A stretch of 54,753 nt of DNA. Source: a bacterium BMS3Abin11. Its GTDB lineage: Bacteria > Pseudomonadota > Gammaproteobacteria > BMS3Bbin11. Shown piece by piece: positions 1 to 8,884 of this stretch. Position numbers and translations under genes: made by a program. The stretch covers positions 1 through 54,753 of the forward strand of contig BDTD01000009.1 of assembly GCA_002897635.1 (NCBI GenBank), written 5' to 3'. Positions within the stretch are counted from its first letter, which is position 1. Every line of letters begins with the position of its first letter. Under the pieces are notes generated by a model. The model searched no databases, was not told the origin of the DNA, and was given only the letters and a program-made list of their open reading frames with translations.

Positions 1-17
1 TGGCTTGCCACGAAAAC

Positions 18-88
18 TGTAGGTGCGAATTCATTCGCACAATGTGCATAAACATTGGCATCGCTGTGCGAATGAATTCGCACCTACA
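18..88. repeat. Family B palindromic repeat, copy 1
   Basis: A perfect 24-bp inverted repeat: arms 18-41 and 65-88 around a 23-nt centre. Each arm is itself nearly palindromic (GTGCGAAT-tc-ATTCGCAC), so one strand can form either one long hairpin or two small ones. A second, more diverged copy lies at 30385-30437. REP/BIME-like; no transposase is nearby. Confidence 0.85.
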
Positions 89-93
89 TTTAA

Positions 94-128
94 TACCCCG
101 TCAGCTTGCTGCGGGGTAGTTTATTTTT
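94..128 (+). terminator. Hairpin with T-rich tail
   Basis: TACCCCG (94-100) pairs with CGGGGTA (112-118) and is followed by GTTTATTTTT. It resembles an intrinsic terminator for a + strand gene outside the window, and also lies just past the 3' end of the minus-strand CDGSH gene. Confidence 0.5.
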
Positions 129-145
129 CGAAAACCAGTCTGAAT

Positions 146-805
146 CTATTTACTACTAAAACCAATATTCCGGTGACTACCGTCGCAAAAAGGTTTTTTC
201 TCTGAAGCCCCGCAACGGCAAAGGGCCGTTTCGTCACCTTGCCAGGCGTCACGACCGCTGCTGGCGAGAATCCTCATATTACCCTTAATCTTAAGCGGGC
301 CGTCCTGGTGCAGTCGAATATTCAGCTTGCCACCTTTGGCTGTAGCACCTGTCCCTTTTTCACCCACAGCGCCGTAATCTGTAAAACTGGTTTCGATGTG
401 GCTGTTATCACAGAAGGGTTTATTTTTAGATTGCCCGCATCGGCACAATGCCACGCGGTGCTGTATCTCCGGCATATCATTCGCCAGCCCCTCAATTTCC
501 AGATCACCAGTGATGAAAAGAGGGCCATTATAGGAAACAAGTACAGTATTTTCATCCGGGGCCTGTTCAACATTGCCGGATTTGACATTGTAAGTTAAGG
601 CACCACTGGGACAGCGCTCGCAGACTTCAATGACTTCATCGATGGAACTTGTATCAGGCAGACACCAGGGATTTCGCCCTGTGACAAACAGTTCTCCCTC
701 CGCTCTCCCACACTCCGCGATATGGATACACAAACGGCCATCCCATGTCACATCGATCTCGTCACCCGGATATGAAAACACATTATTATTACTCACTTTC
801 AGCAC
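146..805 (-). CDS. CDGSH iron-sulfur domain protein with N-terminal 4Fe-4S-like domain
   Basis: A 219-residue protein with three likely iron-sulfur sites. Residues about 1-75 resemble the divergent Mjl1-type mono-cluster domain (Cys26, Cys32, Cys48 and a CERCPSGAL segment with Cys62/Cys65). Two CDGSH domains follow, each with the C-x-C-x8-C-x3-H ligand pattern: Cys121, Cys123, Cys132, His136 and Cys196, Cys198, Cys207, His211. CDGSH proteins hold a labile [2Fe-2S] cluster and act in redox or cluster transfer; the exact role here is unknown. No signal peptide is seen, so it should be cytoplasmic. It diverges from recJ with about 167 bp between the starts. Confidence 0.85.
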   Translation of the reverse strand: MLKVSNNNVFSYPGDEIDVTWDGRLCIHIAECGRAEGELFVTGRNPWCLPDTSSIDEVIEVCERCPSGALTYNVKSGNVEQAPDENTVLVSYNGPLFITGDLEIEGLANDMPEIQHRVALCRCGQSKNKPFCDNSHIETSFTDYGAVGEKGTGATAKGGKLNIRLHQDGPLKIKGNMRILASSGRDAWQGDETALCRCGASEKKPFCDGSHRNIGFSSK

Positions 806-972
806 CTATTTTTATTCTGGGTTCGTATACTCAACAAACTACCAATTTGGCTTTGGTTCCTGATCCTGTCTTCTATCCATATAATACATATTTTCAAATG
901 ACTGCACAAAGATAACCGGATATCATCCATGACAGGCCACCCACAAACTACATTAGTCCATTTACTACACAG

Positions 973-2709
973 ATGAGTACTCCACCGGTAACTATACGTC
1001 GACGCGAAATACCTTCAGAGATTGGGCTCGATAAAAATCTCACACCTCTACTGAACCGAATATATCTGGCAAGGAATATTACAAGCAACTCTGAGCTCGA
1101 CTACCATCTGAAACATCTTCCTGCACCACTGTTAATGAAAGGGATGGAAGATGCAGTAACACTCGTTGCTGAAGCCCTGTCTACTGATCAGAAAATCCTT
1201 ATAGTCGGCGATTTTGATGCCGATGGAGCGACCTCAACAACTGTGATGATGAAAGGTCTGCGTGCTATGGGGGCAAAACAGGTTTCTTATCTCATTCCGA
1301 ACAGGTTCAAGTTTGGATACGGCCTGACCCCTGAGATCGTTGAGGTGGCGGCACAGCAGAACCCTGACCTGATCATCACTGTGGACAACGGAATTGCCAG
1401 CATTGATGGCATTGTTATAGCAAAAGAAAAGGGGATACGGGTATTGGTCACCGATCATCATCTACCTGGTGATGAGTTACCTGATGCCGATGTCATCATC
1501 AACCCCAACCAGCCGGGTGATGAATTCCCAGGTAAGAATATTGCAGGTGTAGGCGTTGCCTTTTATTTACTACTCGCCCTCAGGTCCAGGCTACGTGACA
1601 ACGGCTGGTTTACTGACCAGGAACTGGCAGAACCAAACCTTGCTGAGCTACTTGATATTGTTGCCCTGGGGACAGTAGCGGATGTCGTACCGCTGGATCA
1701 TTGCAATCGCATACTGGTCAAACAGGGCCTGGCGCGCATCAATAGCGGGCAGGCCTGTCCGGGGATCCTTGCTCTGATTGATGTGGCGAACCGACTACCG
1801 GGCAATCTGGTTGCCTCTGACCTGGGTTTTGCTATTGCGCCACGACTGAATGCTGCCGGTCGCATAGAAAGCATGTCGATTGGTGTTGAATGTTTGCTGG
1901 CTGAAGAGTATGAAACGGCACATGAGATAGCAGTGCGTCTTGACAGCATAAATCAGGAACGGCGAACGATTGAGAGCGAAATGAAGGTACAGGCGCTTAA
2001 TGAGTTAAAAAAAATCCAAATGGATGAAACAAAAGATATGCCTATTGGTCTCTGCATCTATGATCAGAACTGGCATCAGGGCGTCATTGGTATATTGGCA
2101 GCAAGAATCAAGGAACGCTTTCACCGACCGGTTATCGCCTTTGCCCCGGCAGGTGAAGAGCAGGATGGCCTAAAGGGTTCTGCACGCTCAATTCCCGGCT
2201 TACATATTCGAGATGTACTGGCTGCTGTAGATACACAGCACCCCGGTCTTATCAAAAAATTTGGTGGTCACGCCATGGCAGCAGGATTGTCATTAGCGAA
2301 TGAAAGTTTCGAGGCATTCAGTGTGGCTTTTAATAAAGAGGTGGAGCGTCTGCTTGGAGATATGCCCCTGGAAAAAGTGTTTCTGACAGATGGTGAACTG
2401 ACAACTACTGAACTGGACATCAACACCGCCATTTTGCTGCGTCAGGCAGGGCCCTGGGGACAACTGTTTCCCGAACCGCTGTTTGAGGGTGATTTCAAGG
2501 TTATCGATAAACGTATAGTTGGAAAATACCACTTAAAAATGCAGCTTTCGGATGGCAGTACTCTGATAGATGCTATCATGTTTAATATCAGGGAAGGGGA
2601 TGCTGCGATGGCTCGCGACACAGTGCATCTGGTCTACAAACTTGACGTGAACGAGTTTCGTGGAAAAAGATCTGTGCAGATGATGGTTGAGCATATGCAA
2701 GCATGTTGA
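973..2709 (+). CDS. recJ: Single-stranded-DNA-specific exonuclease RecJ
   Basis: RecJ degrades single-stranded DNA 5'-3' in recombination, mismatch and base-excision repair. The 578-residue product has the family's usual length. The DHH-family motifs are visible: GDFDADG at about residues 79-85, VDNG near 137, DHH at 161-163, and the DHHA1 motif GGHAMAAG at about 431. The C-terminal part matches the RecJ OB domain. The ATG at 973 is preceded by an AT-rich stretch with no strong Shine-Dalgarno. It stands alone, divergent from the CDGSH gene. Confidence 0.95.
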   Translation: MSTPPVTIRRREIPSEIGLDKNLTPLLNRIYLARNITSNSELDYHLKHLPAPLLMKGMEDAVTLVAEALSTDQKILIVGDFDADGATSTTVMMKGLRAMGAKQVSYLIPNRFKFGYGLTPEIVEVAAQQNPDLIITVDNGIASIDGIVIAKEKGIRVLVTDHHLPGDELPDADVIINPNQPGDEFPGKNIAGVGVAFYLLLALRSRLRDNGWFTDQELAEPNLAELLDIVALGTVADVVPLDHCNRILVKQGLARINSGQACPGILALIDVANRLPGNLVASDLGFAIAPRLNAAGRIESMSIGVECLLAEEYETAHEIAVRLDSINQERRTIESEMKVQALNELKKIQMDETKDMPIGLCIYDQNWHQGVIGILAARIKERFHRPVIAFAPAGEEQDGLKGSARSIPGLHIRDVLAAVDTQHPGLIKKFGGHAMAAGLSLANESFEAFSVAFNKEVERLLGDMPLEKVFLTDGELTTTELDINTAILLRQAGPWGQLFPEPLFEGDFKVIDKRIVGKYHLKMQLSDGSTLIDAIMFNIREGDAAMARDTVHLVYKLDVNEFRGKRSVQMMVEHMQAC

Positions 2710-2852
2710 TTTTGTTTATTTAGTTTGATTCTAAACGGTGCCCCGATTAATTCATTCGAATAGAAAGATATACTAGAAATGTATAGGATGTGGTGTCTTC
2801 GTTTTCGATTAAGTAAAAAAAATCAATTAAAAAAGGAAAACCCCACTCAGTT

Positions 2853-3728
2853 ATGGCAAACACTCAATCCGTTTCACTTGTCCTCGGAAGTGGAGGCGCT
2901 AGAGGTATGGCACATATCGGGGTCATTCACTGGCTTGAAGAGAATGGTTACGAAATAAAGTCAATTTCAGGCTGTTCCATGGGAGCATTGATCGGTGGCA
3001 TCTATGCTGCAGGGAAGCTGGATATTTATGAACGGTGGTTGCTCTCCATTTCAAGACTGGAGATCATTGCACTGCTTGATCTTTCCTGGGGCAAGAGCGG
3101 GCTGGTAAAGGGCGACAAAATCATCAATACACTGGTTAACCTTGTGGGGGACCAGAAAATCGAAGACCTACCAGTCAATTTTACCGCCGTAGCATCAGAT
3201 TTAAAGGCTGAAAAAGAAGTCTGGATCAATTCAGGAAGGCTGTTCGATGCCATCAGGGCATCGATATCGCTGCCGCTGTTTTTTACACCATTTGACTACA
3301 ATGGAACGCTTCTAATTGATGGGGGTGTTTTGAACCCGGTACCCATTGCACCTACGTTCGGTGATAGCACGGATCTGACTATAGCAGTGAACCTGGGTGG
3401 CCCGTCAGTCCAGATAGACGATCAGGCAGGAATACAGAAAAACCCACCGGTGCAGGATTCTCTCATAAAGCAAAACATCAACCGCTTCATAAAAAGGCTG
3501 CAGCAATCTGTAAAGAGTACAGAAAAAAAAGACTGGGGTGTCTACGATGTTGCCATTCAGGCGTTTGAAGCAATGCAAAGTACCATTGCCCGACAAAAAC
3601 TGGCTGCTTATCCGCCAGACCTGACAATTGAAATTGCAAGAAATGCCTGCAAAATACTGGAATTCGACAGAGCAGAGGAAATGATTAAGCTGGGTTATAC
3701 CAAAGCAAAACTGGCAGGGCTTTCTTAA
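2853..3728 (+). CDS. Patatin-like phospholipase (RssA-type)
   Basis: A 291-residue serine acyl hydrolase of the bacterial patatin family. Visible elements are the oxyanion-hole glycine loop GSGGARG (residues 12-18), the nucleophile elbow GCSMG with Ser42, and the catalytic Asp156 in DGG. The length and a start directly in front of the glycine loop match RssA/RssB-like proteins. AAAAAAGGAAAA upstream is a reasonable ribosome site. The substrate is unknown, probably a lipid acyl ester. The TAA stop abuts a family A repeat remnant. Confidence 0.88.
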   Translation: MANTQSVSLVLGSGGARGMAHIGVIHWLEENGYEIKSISGCSMGALIGGIYAAGKLDIYERWLLSISRLEIIALLDLSWGKSGLVKGDKIINTLVNLVGDQKIEDLPVNFTAVASDLKAEKEVWINSGRLFDAIRASISLPLFFTPFDYNGTLLIDGGVLNPVPIAPTFGDSTDLTIAVNLGGPSVQIDDQAGIQKNPPVQDSLIKQNINRFIKRLQQSVKSTEKKDWGVYDVAIQAFEAMQSTIARQKLAAYPPDLTIEIARNACKILEFDRAEEMIKLGYTKAKLAGLS

Positions 3729-3762
3729 GGAAACCTCTATCTATGAATCGATAGAGGTACCC
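3729..3762. repeat. Family A repeat remnant (terminal inverted repeats only)
   Basis: ACCTCTATC (3733-3741) and GATAGAGGT (3750-3758) form a perfect 9-bp stem within GGAAACCTCTATC / GATAGAGGTACCC. These ends resemble the terminal repeats of the full-length copies at 19271-19431 and 32611-32768, but the interior is only 8 bp. It starts immediately after the patatin stop codon and may serve as a hairpin at the transcript end. Confidence 0.6.
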
Positions 3763-3884
3763 TTTGGCCATCGTTGGGGTTAATATCGCCGACAATATGC
3801 ACCGCTGGCTGGGTAGCAAAGAGTGATAAATTCCTGACAGGCAGTGAACAGGGTTTTTAATATTGACATACTGGAAAATTAATA

Positions 3885-4724
3885 ATGGCTAATGCAGCAG
3901 AAACAGCCTCTGTAATTGAACAGGTAGGTAATGTTTTCGACCCCGGTAAAATGAGTGGGTATTTAGATATTGTCATGGAATTGGCTATACAATACGGCCT
4001 GAAGCTTATCGCTGCCGTTGCCATCTTTATCATAGGGAAGATGGTCGCCAACTGGATAAAGAAGCTCGTTATACGGTTCATGAAAAAGAGTAATGTGGAT
4101 CCGATCATCATCGGTTTTACCAGCAGTATCACCTATATCGCTATATTGACTTTCGTGGTTGTTGCCGCTATCGGACAACTAGGCATACAGACCACCTCAT
4201 TTATTGCCATTATAGGTGCTGCCGGCCTTGCGATAGGTCTTGCTCTGCAGGGTTCTCTGGCTAATTTTGCTGCCGGGTTCCTGTTGATTATTTTTAGGCC
4301 ATTCAAAGTTGGTGATGTAATCGAGGCGGCCGGTGTAACCGGTAAGGTGAATACGATTCATATTTTTACAACGACTTTGACGACGGGTGACAATAAGACA
4401 ATCATCATCCCAAATGCGAAGTTAAGTAATAATAATATAATAAATTATTCCACCCAGGAGACTCGGCGAGTGGATATTACTATTGGTGTATCCTACGATG
4501 CAGATCTCAAGAAGGTACGAACCATACTGGAAGATATTGTCAGCAAAGACGAGCGCATACTGAAAGAGCCATCACACCTGATCGCTGTTTCAGAACTGGC
4601 TGGTAACAGTGTGAACTTCGCTTTTCGTTTGTGGGTAAAAAGTGCCGATTACTGGGGAGTATTTTTTGATATAAATGAGTCGGTAAAAATCAGATTTGAT
4701 GAGGCAGGCATAGGTCTTGCTTAA
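3885..4724 (+). CDS. mscS: Small-conductance mechanosensitive channel, MscS family
   Basis: A 279-residue channel that opens under membrane tension to release solutes on hypo-osmotic shock. Hydrophobic segments lie at about residues 40-60, 80-105 and 110-135. The pore helix (TM3) is recognisable by its small-residue pattern GLAIGLALQGSLANFAAG, followed by the FRPFKVGDVIE segment and the cytoplasmic beta domain. The length is close to E. coli MscS (286). It appears monocistronic, between the patatin gene and cysM. Confidence 0.92.
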   Translation: MANAAETASVIEQVGNVFDPGKMSGYLDIVMELAIQYGLKLIAAVAIFIIGKMVANWIKKLVIRFMKKSNVDPIIIGFTSSITYIAILTFVVVAAIGQLGIQTTSFIAIIGAAGLAIGLALQGSLANFAAGFLLIIFRPFKVGDVIEAAGVTGKVNTIHIFTTTLTTGDNKTIIIPNAKLSNNNIINYSTQETRRVDITIGVSYDADLKKVRTILEDIVSKDERILKEPSHLIAVSELAGNSVNFAFRLWVKSADYWGVFFDINESVKIRFDEAGIGLA

Positions 4725-4762
4725 CCACGGCGCGATGTGCATCTTAATGAACATAAAGTAGC

Positions 4763-5677
4763 TTGATAAAGCGGTTTGTTACAGTGAAAGAACTTGAAGA
4801 CTTTGTCGGCAACACCCCTCTGGTTCGCCTGAAGCATCTGGCGGAAGGGCAGAACAATGCCATTCTGGTAAAACTTGAAGGAAATAATCCTGCTGGATCC
4901 GTCAAAGATCGTCCCGCATTGAATATGATCAATGCAGCGGAGGCACGCGGTGAAATCAAACCGGGTGATACGCTGATTGAGGCGACCAGTGGGAATACGG
5001 GCATCGCACTTGCCATGGTTGCTGCCGTTAAGGGCTATCACATGATCCTTGTTATGCCCGAACACATGAGTGCCGAACGTGTCGTCTGCATGTCGGCCTA
5101 TGGTGCTGAGATTATTTTTGTCAGTCGTGAAGCCAGCGTGGAAGGGGCGCGTGACCTGGCGCTTGAGATGCAGGCAGCTGGCAAAGGCAAGGTTCTGGAT
5201 CAGTTTTCAAACCCGGATAACCCGGATGCACATTACAGGACCACCGGGCCGGAAATCTGGCGAGATACAAATGGACTTATAACACATTTTGTCTCCTCCA
5301 TGGGTACCACCGGCACCATTATGGGCACTTCACGATATCTGAAGGAAGTTAAACCTGACATTAAAATTATCGGTGTTCAGCCTACTGATGGTTCATCCAT
5401 CCCCGGCATACGCCGCTGGTCAAAAGAATATTTACCCTCAATATTTAAAGCAGATGAGGTAGATCAAACGATGGATGTCAGTCAACAACTGGCAGAAGAC
5501 ATCACGCGCATACTGGCAAAAAGAGAGGGCATATTTGCCGGTATCTCCTCGGGTGGGGCTGTGGCGGCAGCAATAGCATTATCACGCGAAATTGAGAACG
5601 CTGTGATTGTCACCATTATTTGTGACCGTGGTGACCGTTACCTGTCTACCGGAGTGTTTCAGGGCCAATCCTCATGA
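4763..5677 (+). CDS. cysM: Cysteine synthase B (O-acetylserine sulfhydrylase)
   Basis: A PLP enzyme making cysteine from O-acetylserine and sulfide or thiosulfate. The Schiff-base lysine is Lys48 in PAGSVKDRP; the substrate loop SGNTG and phosphate loop GTTGT are present. CysM is preferred over CysK because of the GSVKDR context, the length of about 300 and the cysM-exonuclease-rlmD synteny seen in Pseudomonas. The start is uncertain: TTG at 4763 or an in-frame GTG at 4784, which gives an N-terminus more like other CysM proteins. Its TGA overlaps the next gene's ATG by 4 bases. Confidence 0.92.
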   Translation: MIKRFVTVKELEDFVGNTPLVRLKHLAEGQNNAILVKLEGNNPAGSVKDRPALNMINAAEARGEIKPGDTLIEATSGNTGIALAMVAAVKGYHMILVMPEHMSAERVVCMSAYGAEIIFVSREASVEGARDLALEMQAAGKGKVLDQFSNPDNPDAHYRTTGPEIWRDTNGLITHFVSSMGTTGTIMGTSRYLKEVKPDIKIIGVQPTDGSSIPGIRRWSKEYLPSIFKADEVDQTMDVSQQLAEDITRILAKREGIFAGISSGGAVAAAIALSREIENAVIVTIICDRGDRYLSTGVFQGQSS

Positions 5678-6384
5678 GTATTATGTTGCTTGATATTGCG
5701 ACCATTCCTGATTTTGAACTGGGTACACGATTGTACAATCTGCATAATCTATCAGAAAAAGATATTTTCAGAGTAATGTCTACTAAAAGTCGTGAAATGG
5801 ACGATAAAACGGAGGGCCTGGCCCTGCACATGCAGCGTGTTCTGGCGATATCTGTATTTTTCCAGGATAAAGAAAGTATAAAAATATGGTCGGTGGGCGA
5901 TTCTGAGTCAAATGAAGTGGATCTGCTAAAAATTCTGGAGAGATATGCCGATGAATATAAACCTGCTGTAGTCACCTGGTGCGGTGATAGATCTATATTT
6001 CCAGTTTTGAACTTTCGCTATCTGTCACATTGTATCCGATCGGCATTATTCGCAAGTCACACAAATTTAATGTCAGAACTGACTGGGGCTAGTAACAATG
6101 AGCCGGTTTCTCTGCATGAAGTTGCTGTGTTAGCAGGCTCTCCCGGCAATAAAAAAATGACTGATGAAGACACCATGAACCATTACCTGGAAGGACGCGT
6201 CGAACTTATTCGAAACAATCTTGAGCTTAGCAATATCAATACCTGGCTTATCTATCTACGTTGGCAGCTAGTAAATGGAAAGATTGATCAAGCAGGCTTT
6301 GAGGCTGAAAAGAAGTTGTTAATAAAGACGCTAATTCAAGAAGATCGAACACATCTGAAAAATTTTGTAGATGCATTGATGTAA
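5674..6384 (+). CDS. PolB-like 3'-5' exonuclease family protein, probably inactive
   Basis: A 236-residue relative of the predicted 3'-5' exonucleases of the DNA polymerase B exonuclease-like family (DnaQ fold), found in the same place between cysM and rlmD in related bacteria. Fold landmarks are present: LLDIATIPD at the N-terminus, VVTW...FPVLNFR in the middle and NTWLIYLRW near the C-terminus. The acidic metal ligands expected there are mostly replaced: the DIE motif reads D7-I8-A9, the motif II Asp aligns with Ile108, and the motif III Asp aligns with Ser186. This suggests a pseudoenzyme. The residue alignment is from memory of the family. It is translationally coupled to cysM. Confidence 0.75.
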   Translation: MSIMLLDIATIPDFELGTRLYNLHNLSEKDIFRVMSTKSREMDDKTEGLALHMQRVLAISVFFQDKESIKIWSVGDSESNEVDLLKILERYADEYKPAVVTWCGDRSIFPVLNFRYLSHCIRSALFASHTNLMSELTGASNNEPVSLHEVAVLAGSPGNKKMTDEDTMNHYLEGRVELIRNNLELSNINTWLIYLRWQLVNGKIDQAGFEAEKKLLIKTLIQEDRTHLKNFVDALM

Positions 6385-6519
6385 GAGTACTTCTATTCAA
6401 TCTGGATAAACTGTAGCGCGGTCCCCGGCGCTTACAAAAGAAAAGATATCTCCATAATTGAAACCTCTGCCTACCACTGCGTCCTGCGGTAAAGGTTTTA
6501 AGTAATACGGAAAAATACA

Positions 6520-7848
6520 ATGGCACGACGAAGAAGGCACGCACCGCCAATAGAAATGACTGTTTCTATCGAATCAATGACCAATGACAGCCGCGGCGTG
6601 GCACACCATGATGGCAAGGCCGTATTTGTAGACGGGGCATTACCAGGTGAAGTAGTGCTTTGTCAAACCACAAGAAGAAGCAGTAAATATGATGAAGCTA
6701 AGGTGCTGGAAGTACTTGATGCCTCAGACGATCGTGTCCAGCCTCGTTGCTCTGCATCGGGCATTTGCGGTGGGTGCAGTTTGCAGCACATGAGTGATGC
6801 AAGTCAGATTCACGCCAAGCAACAGGTTTTAATTGATAACCTGCAGAAAATCGGCAAGGTCGAGCCTGAGGCGATATTGTCTCCATTGCAGGGTGCCCAC
6901 TGGAATTACCGTCGAAAGGCCAGGCTGGGGGTAAAGCTTGTGCCAAAGAAGGGAGGAGTGCTTGTCGGCTTCAGGGAAAAACAAAGCGGATACCTGGCAG
7001 TGATGGACAGTTGTGAAGTACTTGATGATAGATTTTCGCAACTCATTATTCCGTTAAGAAGATTGATTGAGAAAATTTCCATAGCAAAACGAATCCCACA
7101 GATAGAGATTGCAGCAGGGGACGACCAGGGGATTCTTGTATTCAGGCACCTGGAACCACTGTTAGATTCTGACCTGGAACTCCTTAAGGATTTTGGCCGA
7201 CAAAAAGGCTTATCCATTATGTTGCAGTCAGGTGGTCCTGATTCCATCGTGGCGCTATATCCTGAAACGATCGAACTGCTTGAATACCGACTTGATGAGT
7301 GGGATATTTCTATCCGTTTTCGGCCTTCTGACTTTACTCAGATCAATGCAGGTATCAATAAGCTGATGATTGCTAAAGCAGTGGAATTACTTGCACCTGA
7401 AGAAGATGATGAAGTGCTGGATCTGTTTTGCGGCGTCGGCAACTTTACCTTACCTCTTTCACGCATTACGCATCACGTCATGGGAATAGAGGCTGATTCT
7501 GCCCTTGTTCAAATGGCACGCGAGAATGCCATACATAATGGTATAGCAAATGCAGAATTCATTACGGCAGATCTTTATGATACGCCTCTTGATGGAAGCT
7601 GGCTGCACCAAAAATGGGATCGTATCCTGCTAGACCCTCCACGTAGCGGGGCATTGGAAGTTCTTGAACGATTGCCTGAATTGCAGGCAAAACGAATTGT
7701 ATACGTATCATGCAATCCAGCAACCCTGGCACGTGACAGTGGCATTCTTGTTCATAGGCATAATTATAAGCTAACTGCTACGGGTGTTATGGATATGTTT
7801 CCACATACAAAACATGTTGAATCAATCGCTATTTTTGAACCCACATAA
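6520..7848 (+). CDS. rlmD: 23S rRNA (uracil(1939)-C(5))-methyltransferase RlmD
   Basis: It methylates U1939 of 23S rRNA using S-adenosylmethionine. The 442-residue protein has an N-terminal TRAM domain (about residues 1-65), an iron-sulfur cysteine cluster in CSASGICGGC plus a later DSCEV cysteine, the SAM-binding motif DLFCGVGNFTLPLS and the catalytic motif SCNPATLARD. The highly basic start MARRRRH is typical. It follows the exonuclease-like gene by about 135 bp. Confidence 0.95.
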   Translation: MARRRRHAPPIEMTVSIESMTNDSRGVAHHDGKAVFVDGALPGEVVLCQTTRRSSKYDEAKVLEVLDASDDRVQPRCSASGICGGCSLQHMSDASQIHAKQQVLIDNLQKIGKVEPEAILSPLQGAHWNYRRKARLGVKLVPKKGGVLVGFREKQSGYLAVMDSCEVLDDRFSQLIIPLRRLIEKISIAKRIPQIEIAAGDDQGILVFRHLEPLLDSDLELLKDFGRQKGLSIMLQSGGPDSIVALYPETIELLEYRLDEWDISIRFRPSDFTQINAGINKLMIAKAVELLAPEEDDEVLDLFCGVGNFTLPLSRITHHVMGIEADSALVQMARENAIHNGIANAEFITADLYDTPLDGSWLHQKWDRILLDPPRSGALEVLERLPELQAKRIVYVSCNPATLARDSGILVHRHNYKLTATGVMDMFPHTKHVESIAIFEPT

Positions 7849-8214
7849 TTTATTTTTAAAAAAATGGCCTACTGAATCTGGCAGAAGGCAGATGAATGCT
7901 GCTTAGCTGATCAATACACCTGATGAGCGGGTAAATTAACTGCCTGGTTGGTCCAGGACTATCACCTTATCTCTCTTTTACCTGCTACGATTTAGATAAC
8001 AAAACTTCTATTGTAAAAGTTATGTAAATTATTGAAAGAACTTTTATCTTAATGATTCAAAAGGTGATACTTACATAAATGGTCCGAAAATACTGGATTC
8101 TGCTGTTCGACAGGAGTAGAGTATCCTGATAAGGACTGGGTAATATTGCTAGTTGCATGAGAGGTGCATAAGTATTTAATTTCCATGCAAACTTAATGGC
8201 AAGGGAGATGATTC
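7849..8214. other. Intergenic region upstream of the outer-membrane protein gene
   Basis: 366 bases without a convincing gene. It is AT-rich around 7990-8070, with a loose inverted repeat GTAAAAGTT...AACTTTTAT. AAGGGAGA just before 8215 is a good ribosome site. I could not assign a riboswitch or a clear promoter. Confidence 0.4.
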
Positions 8215-8862
8215 ATGAATTTTAAAAAACTTAAAATTCCCGCTTTAGTGCTGGTTTTTTGGGGTTTGGCAACAACCAGTTTTGCATTTGACGATGACGG
8301 GCTCGAGCAAGCTCAAAAAACACCCGCATTGTATTCCGGTGCACAGTCATTCGGTAGTTCACTGGGCAGTGTGTCCCAGTTTGGCATTGGTCAGGGATGG
8401 CTGAATAATAAATGGCAGGGGCAAAGTAGTCTCTATAAAACAAAGAGCCTGGATGTAGGGTTACCCGATACCAGTCAGTGGAGTGTCGATATCACCAGGC
8501 GTCTGCTGTCAGGTAAGCAAAACACCTATCTTGCTATGGGCCTGGGCTGGAATGATATTGAAATGGCAGCAGGTGAATCAAGCTTCGGTATGAGATTCAT
8601 TGCTGAAGGACGCGTTGGAATCTATGGTCCGACGTATCTTTTTGGCCAGGCGGCATTGTCACCGTGGATGACGAATGTTGGGCAGCTGGTCGACCCTTTT
8701 GGCAAGGAACTTGAATTAGGACTAGCAGTTGATCCTCTCCCATATATGTCTCTCAGAGCGGGATATCGAGGTTACTGGCTTGATTCTGCAGAGTCATCGT
8801 CTGACTCCAGTTTACGAAGTCAGACTGACGGCTTTTTTATAGGCGGTGGACTACGCTGGTAG
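8215..8862 (+). CDS. Predicted outer-membrane beta-barrel protein
   Basis: A 215-residue exported protein. Residues 1-24 form a signal peptide (basic MNFKKLK start, hydrophobic core, TTSFAF cleavage region). The mature part is rich in alternating aromatic and glycine strands and ends in GGGLRW, a terminal aromatic typical of Bam-assembled barrels. Repeated strand-like segments such as YLAMGLGWND and MSLRAGYRGYW fit a small barrel of about 8 strands, loosely like the YfaZ family. Function unknown. It is convergent with rne, with only 22 bp between the stops. Confidence 0.65.
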   Translation: MNFKKLKIPALVLVFWGLATTSFAFDDDGLEQAQKTPALYSGAQSFGSSLGSVSQFGIGQGWLNNKWQGQSSLYKTKSLDVGLPDTSQWSVDITRRLLSGKQNTYLAMGLGWNDIEMAAGESSFGMRFIAEGRVGIYGPTYLFGQAALSPWMTNVGQLVDPFGKELELGLAVDPLPYMSLRAGYRGYWLDSAESSSDSSLRSQTDGFFIGGGLRW

Positions 8863-8884
8863 TGATCGCTTTAGGGTGGCGCCT

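Noticed and set aside
7849-8214. Possible riboswitch or c-di-GMP element before the outer-membrane protein gene
   Set aside because: Paired segments are short and no consensus element could be matched by eye.
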